A stretch of 64,000 bases of DNA from Aquimarina sp. Aq78. Lineage in GTDB: Bacteria; Bacteroidota; Bacteroidia; Flavobacteriales; Flavobacteriaceae. The position numbers were made by a program, and so were the translations under genes. A model generated the notes under the pieces. The model was not told the DNA's origin, searched no databases, and saw nothing but the letters and a program-made list of their open reading frames with translations. The stretch is from contig NZ_OMKA01000026.1 in assembly GCF_900299525.1 (NCBI RefSeq), positions 186,001 through 250,000 on the forward strand. The letters are read 5' to 3'. This document shows positions 44,342 through 52,552 of this stretch, in pieces (position 1 is the first letter of the stretch; every line of letters starts with the position of its first letter).

Positions 44342-45694
44342 ATGAAACGACTTAAAAAAATTATTGGGATTGCATTTCTTATTCTATTTGCAGGAATTTG
44401 TATTGCATTTGTACTGAATTACCCAAAACTTACAATTCTAACAGGATATTCTGCAAAGAATATGAATTCATCGGTTTTTATTGCAAACAGAAGTTTGGAG
44501 TTTACCGACATAAATGATAATAATTTTGCTCCGGTTAACTTAGCAGATGATGAGGTAAATATGAAAAACAGGACATCTGTTGCCTCTGTTTTTGGCCTTA
44601 AAGAGAGAAAAGCAATTTATAGAGAAGGATTGGGTAGTGTTTTGATTGATGATGATTTTGATGAAAATATACCTGTTTTAATACCACAAAGAACTAAAAT
44701 AGAGACAAGGTTATCGTATCCTTATGGTGAATTAGAACAAAAAGACACAGTTTTTACTACGGTCGATTATGATAAGGTAAATAGAACTATTACTTCAATT
44801 TTTGACACGAATGGAGAATATATAAAGAAAACAAGGGCTGTTCTTGTGCTTTATAAAGATCAGATTATAGCCGAGAAATATATAGATGGATTGAATAAAG
44901 ATTCTAAGTTGCTAGGGTGGTCTATGACCAAAAGTGTTCTCTCTACGGTTTATGGTGTGTTACAAAAACAAGGCACTATTAATATAGACGATAAAGCCCC
45001 GGTGTCTGCATGGCAAAATGATGAAAGAAAAGAGATAACGATTAATAATCTTTTACAGATGAATTGTGGGTTGGAATGGGATGAGGATTATGGCTCTATT
45101 TCTGATGTTACAAAAATGTTATATGTAGATAAAGATATGACAATTCCCCAAATTCATAAAAAAGCAATTTACAAACCCAATGAATATTGGTACTATTCCT
45201 CTGGTGTGTCTAACCTGCTATCTGGGATTTTGAGAAAACAGTTCAAAAGTTATCAGGAGTATCTTGATTATCCATATCGAGAGTTTATTGATAAAATAGG
45301 AATGAATTCTATGCTTATAGAAACAGATATGACAGGTAATTATGTAGGTTCTTCTTATGCTTGGGCAACAGTAAGGGATTGGGGCAAATTTGGATTATTA
45401 TATCTACATAAAGGGAATTGGAACGGAGAGCAGATTTTTAACCCAGGTTGGGTGGATTATGTGACAACACCAAGCCCTACATCTGAAGGAGATTATGGGG
45501 GGCATTTTTGGCTAAATGCAGGAGGGTTTTATCCAGACGCTCCAAGAGATATGTTTTCTGCAAATGGATTTCAGGGACAACGTGTGTTTATTATTCCTTC
45601 TAAAGATTTGGTCATTGTACGATTTGGGCTCATTGGAGACGCGGGAGTGGACTTCAATACATTTTTAAAAGAAATGGTTGATTCGATAGAATAG
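44342..45694 (+). CDS. Class C beta-lactamase-like serine hydrolase, antisense within the suf locus
   Basis: A 450-residue membrane-anchored serine hydrolase. A single hydrophobic helix (about 7-26) anchors it; no lipobox is present. The active-site SxxK motif is SMTK (194-197) in LGWSMTKSVLSTVYG. A Tyr-Ser-Ser-Gly motif with a following Asn is visible in YWYYSSGVSNLLSG. The third box is near GGHFWLNAGG. It belongs to the broad beta-lactamase/esterase family whose members include D-amino peptidases and esterases, so a beta-lactam function cannot be assumed. It is the only plus-strand gene inside an otherwise minus-strand suf locus, separating sufD from sufS. Confidence 0.88.
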   Translation: MKRLKKIIGIAFLILFAGICIAFVLNYPKLTILTGYSAKNMNSSVFIANRSLEFTDINDNNFAPVNLADDEVNMKNRTSVASVFGLKERKAIYREGLGSVLIDDDFDENIPVLIPQRTKIETRLSYPYGELEQKDTVFTTVDYDKVNRTITSIFDTNGEYIKKTRAVLVLYKDQIIAEKYIDGLNKDSKLLGWSMTKSVLSTVYGVLQKQGTINIDDKAPVSAWQNDERKEITINNLLQMNCGLEWDEDYGSISDVTKMLYVDKDMTIPQIHKKAIYKPNEYWYYSSGVSNLLSGILRKQFKSYQEYLDYPYREFIDKIGMNSMLIETDMTGNYVGSSYAWATVRDWGKFGLLYLHKGNWNGEQIFNPGWVDYVTTPSPTSEGDYGGHFWLNAGGFYPDAPRDMFSANGFQGQRVFIIPSKDLVIVRFGLIGDAGVDFNTFLKEMVDSIE

Positions 45695-45711
45695 GGAAAT
45701 AAAAATAGTAA

Positions 45712-45735
45712 AGCCAAATCTTCTAGGATTTGGCT
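45712..45735 (-). terminator. Terminator between sufD and the serine hydrolase
   Basis: A 9-bp perfect stem (AGCCAAATC and GATTTGGCT) with a 6-base loop. On the minus strand it is followed by TTTACTATTTTTATT, so it most likely ends the sufD transcript. It therefore probably splits the suf locus into two transcription units. Confidence 0.7.
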
Positions 45736-45769
45736 CTACTAATATCGTTTGTTGTTAAAGCAGTTTATC

Positions 45770-47083
45770 TTATAGGTCGAAACCAATATTTACACCGAGT
45801 TTAGTGGCGATTAGTTTGTTAATTCTGCTTTTTAGCTGAGGTATTTTTACACTAGATAACACATTGTTTGCGAATGCATACATTAATAAAGCTCTGGCTT
45901 CTTTTTCTCCAATACCTCTGGATTTCATATAGAATAATGCATTATCATCCAATTGTCCAATAGTACAACCATGCGAGCACTTTACGTCATCTGCAAAAAT
46001 CTCTAATTGCGGTTTAGAATTGATAGTTGCCTTATCACTTAACAAGATATTGTTATTAGATTGAAAAGCATTTGTTTTCTGCGCTTCTTTATTTACAATA
46101 ATTTTTCCATTAAAAACACCTGTAGATTTTTCATCAAAAATACCTTTATAATCCTGATGACTCTCACAATTTGGTGCTGTATGATGTACCAGAGTATTAT
46201 GATCTACATGCTGCTTTCCTTCAATAATTGTTATACCATTAAGTATAGAGTCGATTCCTTCACCTTTTTGATAGAAATTAAGGTTGTTTCTGGTGATATT
46301 TCCTCCAAAAGCAAAAGTATGTACTGATGCTATACTTTGTGCATGTTGTTCGATATAGGTATTGTCAATCAAAGAAGCATTTTGATTATCATTCTGAATT
46401 TTGTAGTAATCTACGATTGCTCTTTTGTCTGCAAAAATCTCTGTTACCGAATTCGTAAGAACAGGATTATCTGTTAAACTCTGATGACGCTCAATGATTT
46501 GTACATGAGAATTTTCTCCAACAACAACCAAGTTACGAGGTTGTAACATCTGGGCAGCTTCATTTCCTGTAGAAAAGTGTACAATCTGTATAGGCTTATC
46601 CGCTAGCTTATTTTTTGGAATATAGATATAAGCTCCTTCTCTAGAAAAAGCTGTATTCAAGGAAGTAAGCCCATCTTCACGAGCTACTTTGTTAAAATAG
46701 TTTTCAATTATTAATCGATATTTTTCATTGCTTAATGCTGATGACATTAAACATACGTCGATTTTATCATGAGTTGTTTCAGATAAATGAGATGAATACT
46801 TACCATCAATAAATACAATTTTATATGTATCCAAATCATGAAGGAAGTACTTTTTTATATCCTTAAAATCTAAAGCATTTTCTTCTTTTGGAAAAATACT
46901 GTAATCGTGTTTTAGTACAGTATTTAGAGAGGTGTATTTCCACGCTTCTTCTTTTTTGGTAGGAAATCCTTTTTCTTCAAAAGTTTTAATAGCTTGACTT
47001 CTGATATCATGAACAGCTGTATCAACATCTACCGTGTTTTCAAAGGCCAAAAAAGAAGACACCAATTTATCTTTCAATTCCAT
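45770..47083 (-). CDS. sufD: SufD, Fe-S scaffold subunit
   Basis: A 437-residue SufBCD scaffold subunit. The start at 47083 gives MELKDKLVSSFLAFENTVDV; the longer frame to 47122 only translates repeat DNA and was rejected. Visible features are the N-terminal PTKKEEAWKYTSLNTVLK segment and the parallel beta-helix region (NNNILLSDKATINSKPQLEIFADDVKCSHG). The C-terminal KCSHGCTIGQLDDNALFYMKSRG contains the conserved Cys/His used in cluster formation. The repeat-flanked four-helix-bundle gene lies directly upstream: the repeat ends five bases before this ATG, so the element supplies the leader. Confidence 0.95.
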   Translation of the reverse strand: MELKDKLVSSFLAFENTVDVDTAVHDIRSQAIKTFEEKGFPTKKEEAWKYTSLNTVLKHDYSIFPKEENALDFKDIKKYFLHDLDTYKIVFIDGKYSSHLSETTHDKIDVCLMSSALSNEKYRLIIENYFNKVAREDGLTSLNTAFSREGAYIYIPKNKLADKPIQIVHFSTGNEAAQMLQPRNLVVVGENSHVQIIERHQSLTDNPVLTNSVTEIFADKRAIVDYYKIQNDNQNASLIDNTYIEQHAQSIASVHTFAFGGNITRNNLNFYQKGEGIDSILNGITIIEGKQHVDHNTLVHHTAPNCESHQDYKGIFDEKSTGVFNGKIIVNKEAQKTNAFQSNNNILLSDKATINSKPQLEIFADDVKCSHGCTIGQLDDNALFYMKSRGIGEKEARALLMYAFANNVLSSVKIPQLKSRINKLIATKLGVNIGFDL

Positions 47084-47087
47084 ATTT

Positions 47088-47115
47088 AGTTTCAAGTTTT
47101 GTTTCTTAAGAAACA
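47088..47115. repeat. Repeat plus palindrome forming the sufD leader
   Basis: AGTTTCAAGTTT occurs at 47088-47099 and again at 47115-47126. Between them is a perfect 16-base palindrome, TGTTTCTTAAGAAACA (47100-47115). The block ends four bases before the sufD ATG on the minus strand. Confidence 0.75.
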
Positions 47116-47554
47116 GTTTCAAGTTTCAAGGTCAGGATTCTTTATATTTTACGCCTCTAAACTCTTTTTTATTTAAATAACTAATGAAACCAGAAATTCT
47201 TCTACTTAAGGTTTCATAATCATTAACTAATATCTTTAATGCTTTTTCTTCAATATATCCTGAATCGAAGATTCTGTATAATTGAGATCTTGTTTCTCCT
47301 GAAGAAGCTTTGGCTATAGAAAGGAATTGTCTAAATTCTATATTTCCATCTCGTTCAAAACCTTCAGCGATGTTATCCATTACTGAACCAGAAGAACCTT
47401 TAATTTGATCTTTTAGTTTATAATCATTTTCTAAGCCAGTTGTTTTTGATAAGAGAATAATTTCTTTACTCAATCTTCGGGCTTCTTGCCAAATTTCTAA
47501 ATCTTCGAACCTTTTTATAGTTGCCATATTTTAGCTAATTTGAAACTTTAAACT
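47115..47554. mobile_element. Possible mini-element: four-helix-bundle gene with terminal inverted repeats
   Basis: AGTTTCAAGTTTCAA at 47115-47129 and TTGAAACTTTAAACT at 47540-47554 are inverted relative to each other with 14 of 15 matches. Between them is a single gene (47132-47527). The block splits sufC from sufD, which are adjacent in most suf loci. No transposase is inside it, so if mobile it must move in trans or by recombination; the identification as an element is inference. Confidence 0.45.
47132..47527 (-). CDS. Four-helix-bundle protein (23S rRNA intervening-sequence protein family)
   Basis: A 131-residue helical protein with the family signature FEDLEIWQEARRLSKEI, then KDQIKGSSGSVMDNIAEGFE and EFRQFLSIAKASSGETRSQLY. 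Homologues are encoded in intervening sequences of 23S rRNA genes in Leptospira and as free-standing genes in many Bacteroidota; a related four-helix protein acts with reverse transcriptases of diversity-generating retroelements. The fold is a positively charged bundle that could bind nucleic acid, but no enzymatic residues are evident. It lies between sufC and sufD on the same strand and is flanked by short inverted repeats, so it looks like an insertion rather than a suf component. Confidence 0.9.
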   Translation of the reverse strand: MATIKRFEDLEIWQEARRLSKEIILLSKTTGLENDYKLKDQIKGSSGSVMDNIAEGFERDGNIEFRQFLSIAKASSGETRSQLYRIFDSGYIEEKALKILVNDYETLSRRISGFISYLNKKEFRGVKYKES

Positions 47555-47573
47555 AACAAACCAAAAACTACAA

Positions 47574-48326
47574 TTATGCGTTTATTTCTTCTTTAATCCA
47601 ATCGTATCCTTTTTCTTCTAGTTCTAAAGCTAATTCTTTAGTGCCAGATTTTACGATTTTACCGTCATATAATACATGTACAAAATCTGGAACTATATGG
47701 TCTAACAGACGTTGATAGTGAGTAATTACTACAATAGCGTTGTCTTCGCTTTTCAATTTATTCACTCCGTTGGCCACAATACGTAGAGCATCTATATCAA
47801 GCCCAGAATCTGTTTCGTCTAGGATTGCCAATTTAGGCTCCATCATTGCCATCTGAAAGATTTCATTACGTTTTTTCTCACCACCAGAGAATCCCTCGTT
47901 AAGAGAACGAGATAGGAATTTGCGATCGATTTCTAACAATTCGGATTTTTCACGAATTTTTTTAAGCATGTCTTTGGCAGGCATTTCTTCAAGGCCTTGT
48001 GCTTTTCGTGTTTCATTTATGGCGGTTTTCATAAAATTAGTTACCGTTACACCAGGAATTTCTACTGGGTATTGAAACGATAGAAAAACACCTTTATGAG
48101 CACGTTCTTCTGCTGCAAGTTCTTCGATATCTTCTCCTTCCAGAAGAATTCCTCCTTTGGTAACCTCATATTCTTCTTTCCCTGCAACGATACTGGCTAA
48201 TGTACTTTTTCCGGCACCGTTAGGACCCATAATTGCGTGTATTTCTCCTGCTTTTACATTTAGGTTAAGACCTTTTAAAATTTCTTTCCCTTCGACACTT
48301 GCGTGTAAATCCTTTATCTCTAACAT
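47574..48326 (-). CDS. sufC: SufC, ABC-type ATPase of the SufBCD complex
   Basis: A 250-residue ATPase that drives conformational change of the SufBCD scaffold. Walker A is GPNGAGKST (34-42), the signature segment is GFSGGEKKRNEIF, and Walker B is AILDETDSGLDIDAL, all typical of SufC. The start at 48326 (MLEIKDLHASVEGKEILKGL) was chosen over a TTG three codons upstream. It follows a small lipoprotein gene and precedes the four-helix-bundle gene that separates it from sufD. Confidence 0.97.
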   Translation of the reverse strand: MLEIKDLHASVEGKEILKGLNLNVKAGEIHAIMGPNGAGKSTLASIVAGKEEYEVTKGGILLEGEDIEELAAEERAHKGVFLSFQYPVEIPGVTVTNFMKTAINETRKAQGLEEMPAKDMLKKIREKSELLEIDRKFLSRSLNEGFSGGEKKRNEIFQMAMMEPKLAILDETDSGLDIDALRIVANGVNKLKSEDNAIVVITHYQRLLDHIVPDFVHVLYDGKIVKSGTKELALELEEKGYDWIKEEINA

Positions 48327-48365
48327 GTTATACAAAGCTTTTATCTCTTATGAGATATAATTTAG

Positions 48366-48755
48366 TTATTTATCTTTTTCTAGCTCAGAGTTTTTGTCTT
48401 CTTCTGGAGACTTAATCTTAGTGGGCAACTCTGAAGTTGGCGCACTTACTCCGATAATTTCTTTTATTTCTACTATTTCTTCCCACCCTTGTTCTGGGTT
48501 GGGTTTTATGATTCCCTTTACTACAACAGGAACCATGTCATATTCTTCTCTTTGCAGAGGTTCTACTTTTTTAGCGAGTTCAAGAGTGATATCATTAATT
48601 ATCACACCATATATAAAATCATTACCTTTTAAGACTGCCGCATCATCTATAAGAATAAATTCGCCACGAATTAAATTAGGTTCTTCATTTTTGTTTTCGG
48701 ATTTGCAGGAAAAAAGAATAAGACTTAGTGCAATTAAAATACATGTTTTTTTCAT
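48366..48755 (-). CDS. Small lipoprotein between sufB and sufC, unknown function
   Basis: A 129-residue lipoprotein (LILFSCKSENK, Cys17). The mature protein has a beta-rich core (EFILIDDAAVLKGNDFIYGVII, DMVPVVVKGIIKPNPEQGWE, EIVEIKEIIGV), possibly an OB-like small barrel, and an acidic/lysine-rich C-terminal tail. I recognise no family. It is 25 bases after sufB and 39 bases before sufC on the same strand, so it is co-transcribed with cytoplasmic Fe-S proteins although predicted to be exported. It may be a hitchhiker. Confidence 0.75.
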   Translation of the reverse strand: MKKTCILIALSLILFSCKSENKNEEPNLIRGEFILIDDAAVLKGNDFIYGVIINDITLELAKKVEPLQREEYDMVPVVVKGIIKPNPEQGWEEIVEIKEIIGVSAPTSELPTKIKSPEEDKNSELEKDK

Positions 48756-48780
48756 TAATGTAGATTTGATGGTTTTACAA

Positions 48781-50226
48781 TTAGCCTACAGAACCTTCTA
48801 AAGAAATCTCTAGAAGTTTTTGAGCTTCTACTGCAAACTCCATAGGTAGCTTATTCAACACTTCTTTACTAAAACCATTAACGATCAAAGCGATTGCTTT
48901 TTCTGTATCGATTCCTCGCTGGTTACAATAAAAAATTTGATCTTCTCCTATTTTGCTTGTAGTTGCTTCATGTTCTATTTGAGCGGTTTTGTTTTTAGTT
49001 TCTATATAAGGAAACGTATGTGCGCCACATTCATTGCCCATCAATAATGAATCACATTGTGAAAAATTACGTGCATTGGTCGCTCTACTACTTATTTGCA
49101 CTAATCCTCGATAGCTATTTTGAGATTTCCCTGCAGAAATACCCTTAGAAATGATAGTACTTTTAGTGTTTTTGCCTAAGTGTATCATTTTTGTCCCTGT
49201 ATCTGCTTGCTGAAAATTATTGGTTACTGCAATAGAATAAAATTCTCCAACAGAGTTATCTCCTTTTAATATACAAGAAGGATATTTCCAGGTAATTGCT
49301 GATCCTGTTTCTACTTGTGTCCAAGAAATTTTAGCGTTGTTTTCGCAAATTCCCCTTTTGGTCACAAAATTATAAACCCCTCCTTTTCCTTCAGCATTAC
49401 CAGGATACCAGTTCTGTACTGTAGAATATTTTATTTCTGCATCATCCAATGCTATTAATTCAACAACAGCAGCATGTAATTGATTTTCATCACGAGAAGG
49501 AGCAGTACATCCTTCAAGATAACTTACATAACTTCCTTGATCTGCCACAACTAAAGTACGCTCGAACTGACCTGTACCTGCCTGATTGATTCTAAAATAG
49601 GTAGATAGCTCCATTGGGCAACGAACACCTTTAGGAATATAACAAAACGAACCATCACTAAAAACAGCAGAGTTTAAGGCAGCATAAAAATTATCCTTCT
49701 GCGGAACCACAGCTCCAATATATTTTTTAACTAATTCTGGATGTTCTTGAATAGCTTCAGAAATAGAGCAAAATATAATTCCTTTTTCTGCAAGGGTTTC
49801 TTTAAATGTTGTAGCTACAGATACGGAGTCCATTACAATATCTACCGCTACTCCTGCTAATTTCTTTTGTTCATCTAATGAAATCCCTAGTCTTTTAAAA
49901 GTATCGAGTAATTCTGGATCTACCTCATCAATACTATTATATTTAGGTTTTTTATTTGGTGCAGAATAGTAAGATATATTCTGAAAATCAGGCTTTTCAT
50001 AAGTAACATTAGCCCATTCGGGTTCTTCCATCTGTTCCCATGCTCGAAAAGCTTCAAGCCTCCATTCTGTCATCCATTCGGGTTCTTCTTTTTTCTTAGA
50101 AATCGCACGAACTATATCTTCATTAAGACCAACAGGAAAAGTATCAGATTCTATATCGGTATAGAATCCATACTCATATTCTTTGGTCTCTAATTCTTTT
50201 TTTAAATCGTCTTCAGTATATGCCAT
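48781..50226 (-). CDS. sufB: SufB, Fe-S scaffold subunit
   Basis: A 481-residue SufBCD scaffold component on which Fe-S clusters are assembled. Diagnostic segments are KGIIFCSISEAIQEHPELVKK (written in part), AALNSAVFSDGSFCYIPKGVRCPMELSTYF, EGCTAPSRDENQLHAAVVEL and SQCDSLLMGNECGAHTFPY. The conserved CysGluCys-type cluster ligand area and the C-terminal EHEATTSKIGEDQIFYCNQRGID are intact. Length is normal. It follows the sufA-like gene by 39 bases. Confidence 0.97.
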   Translation of the reverse strand: MAYTEDDLKKELETKEYEYGFYTDIESDTFPVGLNEDIVRAISKKKEEPEWMTEWRLEAFRAWEQMEEPEWANVTYEKPDFQNISYYSAPNKKPKYNSIDEVDPELLDTFKRLGISLDEQKKLAGVAVDIVMDSVSVATTFKETLAEKGIIFCSISEAIQEHPELVKKYIGAVVPQKDNFYAALNSAVFSDGSFCYIPKGVRCPMELSTYFRINQAGTGQFERTLVVADQGSYVSYLEGCTAPSRDENQLHAAVVELIALDDAEIKYSTVQNWYPGNAEGKGGVYNFVTKRGICENNAKISWTQVETGSAITWKYPSCILKGDNSVGEFYSIAVTNNFQQADTGTKMIHLGKNTKSTIISKGISAGKSQNSYRGLVQISSRATNARNFSQCDSLLMGNECGAHTFPYIETKNKTAQIEHEATTSKIGEDQIFYCNQRGIDTEKAIALIVNGFSKEVLNKLPMEFAVEAQKLLEISLEGSVG

Positions 50227-50265
50227 TTTTATTACCCTAAATTAATTCAGGATCTTTTTTATCGA

Positions 50266-50595
50266 TTAAAGGGAAAAACTTTCTCCACAGCCACAAGTTC
50301 TACTGGCATTAGGATTATTAAATACAAAACCAGTACCATTTAAACCACCAGAATACTCTAGAGTTGTACCAATTAAATAGAGGAAACTTTTTTTATCTAC
50401 AATGATTTTCACACCATTATCTTCAAATACTTTATCTCCTTCCTCTTGCGCTTTATCAAATTTTAGATCATATGATAAACCAGAGCATCCTCCACTTTTT
50501 ACACCTACACGCACATAATCGGTAACTGCATCATATCCATCGTCACTCATCAATTCGATGACCTTATTTTTTGCTATGTCTGATACCTTAATCAT
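50266..50595 (-). CDS. HesB/IscA-type Fe-S carrier (SufA-like)
   Basis: A 109-residue A-type carrier that receives clusters from the SufBCD scaffold and passes them to apoproteins. The three conserved cysteines are present: Cys37 in GGCSGLSYDL, and Cys101 and Cys103 in the terminal TCGCGESF. It is the promoter-proximal gene of the suf locus; a well-spaced TTG/TATATTTG promoter lies upstream at 50630-50662. Confidence 0.95.
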   Translation of the reverse strand: MIKVSDIAKNKVIELMSDDGYDAVTDYVRVGVKSGGCSGLSYDLKFDKAQEEGDKVFEDNGVKIIVDKKSFLYLIGTTLEYSGGLNGTGFVFNNPNASRTCGCGESFSL

Positions 50596-50629
50596 ACTTT
50601 TATAATATAGATTAATTCTAAATGAAATG

Positions 50630-50662
50630 CAAATATACTACATAAGTAGATTTTATACACAA
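50630..50662 (-). promoter_or_regulatory. Predicted suf operon promoter
   Basis: On the minus strand TTG (50662-50660) and TATATTTG (50637-50630, matching TAnnTTTG) are 22 bases apart, and the -10 box is 34 bases upstream of the sufA-like ATG. It is the only good match in the 131-base gap. No operator for an iron-sulfur regulator was recognised. Confidence 0.5.
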
Positions 50663-50726
50663 AACCTAACATATATCTGTTATATATTGGAATAGGTAAA
50701 AGCTATAATGATATAGATAGAAGGTT

Positions 50727-51770
50727 TTAAAATTCTGAAAAACGAGTATCATTTACAAAATCATCATCGGTAAGCGTTTTTAGAAAAGCAATGATTTGTT
50801 GTTTTTCTTCGGCTGTCATTGGGATTCCCAAGGCACCAGTTTGATCTTTAAGCATGGGATCTAAGGTTTCAGAATCAACCATACCATCACTATAATGATT
50901 TAAAACATCGTCTAAAGTTTTTAATCTACCATCATGCATATAAGGGAAAGTAAGTTCAATATTTCTTAAACTAGGAACTTTAAATTTTTGTATATCCTCG
51001 GTTAATCCTGTAACACGTTTTCGTCCTATATCATTATACAAAGGGTCAATAGGTAGACCATTATTGCGATACGACTGATCAGTAAATAATGTACCTTTAT
51101 GACAAGAGGCGCATTTGGTTTTAAAGAGTTCAAAACCCGCAGCTTCTTCTGCGGTAAATACAGAACCTTCATTTCTTTCTATCTTGTCGTATTTGGTGTT
51201 TGCTGAAATCATCATAATCATAAACTGAGAAATTGCCTTAAGCATGTTATCAGAATTGATTTTTTGATCTTCAAAGGCATCTGCAAATAATTTTACATAT
51301 TCTGGTTGCTCTTCTAATTTTTTAAGAATACCATTGAAGGTTTCATTCATTTCTACTTCTGCAGTAATAGGTATAATAGGCTGAAGGTCTAAGTGTATTG
51401 CAGCTCCGTCCCATGTGAATTCTTTCATAAATGCCATGTTGTGTAAGGGCTGTGCATTGCGAGTGCCTAAAGCACCGCCTACACCATGACTTACAATATG
51501 TGTGTGGTGGGTAAATGCAAAATCCTGAATATGACAAAAACCGCAAGAAATCACACCATCAGAGGCCAGGCGACCATCATAAAATAACTTTTTTCCTAAT
51601 TCGAAACCTTTTTCTGTAGGAGGATTAAGTGCTATATCATAAGTTGGATCTGGAAAGTTTGAAGGTATAGTAAATTCTAATTTTGCATTTTCTATAGGAA
51701 CATAATTATCCTTATCAGAACTACATGCGGTTCCGATAAGGATAATAACTATATATGATAATAATTTCAA
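50727..51770 (-). CDS. MauG/MbnH-type di-heme cytochrome c peroxidase family lipoprotein
   Basis: A 347-residue lipoprotein (LIGTACSSDKD, Cys16). Two c-type heme motifs are visible, CGFCH at 76-80 and CASCH at 220-224. A PYMHDGRLKTLDDVL segment near 276 resembles the region that supplies the axial ligand of the second heme in the family; Met278 is a candidate. The gene is the last of four tightly packed genes and directly follows an MbnP-family gene, and this pairing is the basis for comparing it with MbnH. In characterised MbnP/MbnH pairs the di-heme enzyme oxidises a tryptophan of MbnP to kynurenine; whether this protein does so is inferred from context. A plain peroxidase function is the alternative. 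Confidence 0.85.
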   Translation of the reverse strand: MKLLSYIVIILIGTACSSDKDNYVPIENAKLEFTIPSNFPDPTYDIALNPPTEKGFELGKKLFYDGRLASDGVISCGFCHIQDFAFTHHTHIVSHGVGGALGTRNAQPLHNMAFMKEFTWDGAAIHLDLQPIIPITAEVEMNETFNGILKKLEEQPEYVKLFADAFEDQKINSDNMLKAISQFMIMMISANTKYDKIERNEGSVFTAEEAAGFELFKTKCASCHKGTLFTDQSYRNNGLPIDPLYNDIGRKRVTGLTEDIQKFKVPSLRNIELTFPYMHDGRLKTLDDVLNHYSDGMVDSETLDPMLKDQTGALGIPMTAEEKQQIIAFLKTLTDDDFVNDTRFSEF

Positions 51771-51779
51771 AATGTTACT

Positions 51780-52547
51780 TTAATTAGATACATTAGTTGC
51801 GGTAAACATAGTACTTATATTTTCTGCAATTTTTGGAGCAAATTCTGCATCTACCTGAATACTGTTTTTTACCTCTAGTGAATGCGTATTTGTACCATCA
51901 AATATCTTTGCAATATCAACATTAATTGCCACTTCTGGTGATTTTGATTCTTCGATGGTCAATGTGCTGGGTAATTCGAGTGTTATTTCTTTATAGTTGT
52001 CCAAAGTGGTACCATGACTTCCTACATGAATTAAAAAATCAGCACTAGCTGCACCATTTGCGGTATATGTTCCTTCAAATTTAAGGAATTTATATCCGGC
52101 AGACCAACTCCATAACATTCCGCTTTCTTCTGCGGTAGGAATAAAGTTCGCCATTCCGTTAAGTGGATACTTTGATTGGTCAACCCCAAAACCAAACCTG
52201 ATTTTAGTGTATTGTCCGGCACTAATATCAGAAAGGTTTACTTTTTTGCTTTCTAAAACTTCTTCGTTAATTAAGAAATAGCTTCGATCTACAGGATACG
52301 TAAACTCCTCACCATTAGCTTTAATTAAAACAACATTACTTATAATATATTTTAATTCTGAAATGATATAGGCTTCATTACTTCCGTTAGTATAAGAATC
52401 AGTAGTTAATTCGATACCATTACTATTTATTGTATTTTTAAAATCAAGTACAACATTTCCAAATGTTTTTATCGTTCCCTCGTCGTCATTTTTACAGGAA
52501 GAAACGATGACCAATGTTGCTATGAGGATGTATATTATATTTTTCAT
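51780..52547 (-). CDS. MbnP-family lipoprotein (putative copper-binding)
   Basis: A 255-residue lipoprotein (IVSSCKNDDEG, Cys18). The sequence fits the MbnP family: an FGNVVLDFKNTINSNG opening strand, EAYIISELKYIISNVVLI, SAGQYTKIRFGFGVD, and the family hallmark MLWSWSAGYKFLKFEGTY with Trp146 and Trp148. His174 and His178 in HVGSHG are possible metal ligands. In the studied relatives, copper binding depends on conversion of a Trp to kynurenine by the partner MbnH. The gene ends nine bases before the di-heme protein gene and starts five bases after the propeller lipoprotein gene, consistent with one operon. Whether copper is the physiological ligand here is inferred. Confidence 0.82.
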   Translation of the reverse strand: MKNIIYILIATLVIVSSCKNDDEGTIKTFGNVVLDFKNTINSNGIELTTDSYTNGSNEAYIISELKYIISNVVLIKANGEEFTYPVDRSYFLINEEVLESKKVNLSDISAGQYTKIRFGFGVDQSKYPLNGMANFIPTAEESGMLWSWSAGYKFLKFEGTYTANGAASADFLIHVGSHGTTLDNYKEITLELPSTLTIEESKSPEVAINVDIAKIFDGTNTHSLEVKNSIQVDAEFAPKIAENISTMFTATNVSN

Positions 52548-52552
52548 TGTGT

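Noticed and set aside
44342..45694. Antibiotic-resistance beta-lactamase
   Set aside because: SxxK and Tyr motifs show the general fold only; this family is dominated by esterases and peptidases, and nothing indicates beta-lactam hydrolysis.
47132..47527. A diversity-generating retroelement accessory (Avd) locus
   Set aside because: The four-helix protein is related in fold, but no reverse transcriptase, template repeat or variable-repeat target is present in the window.
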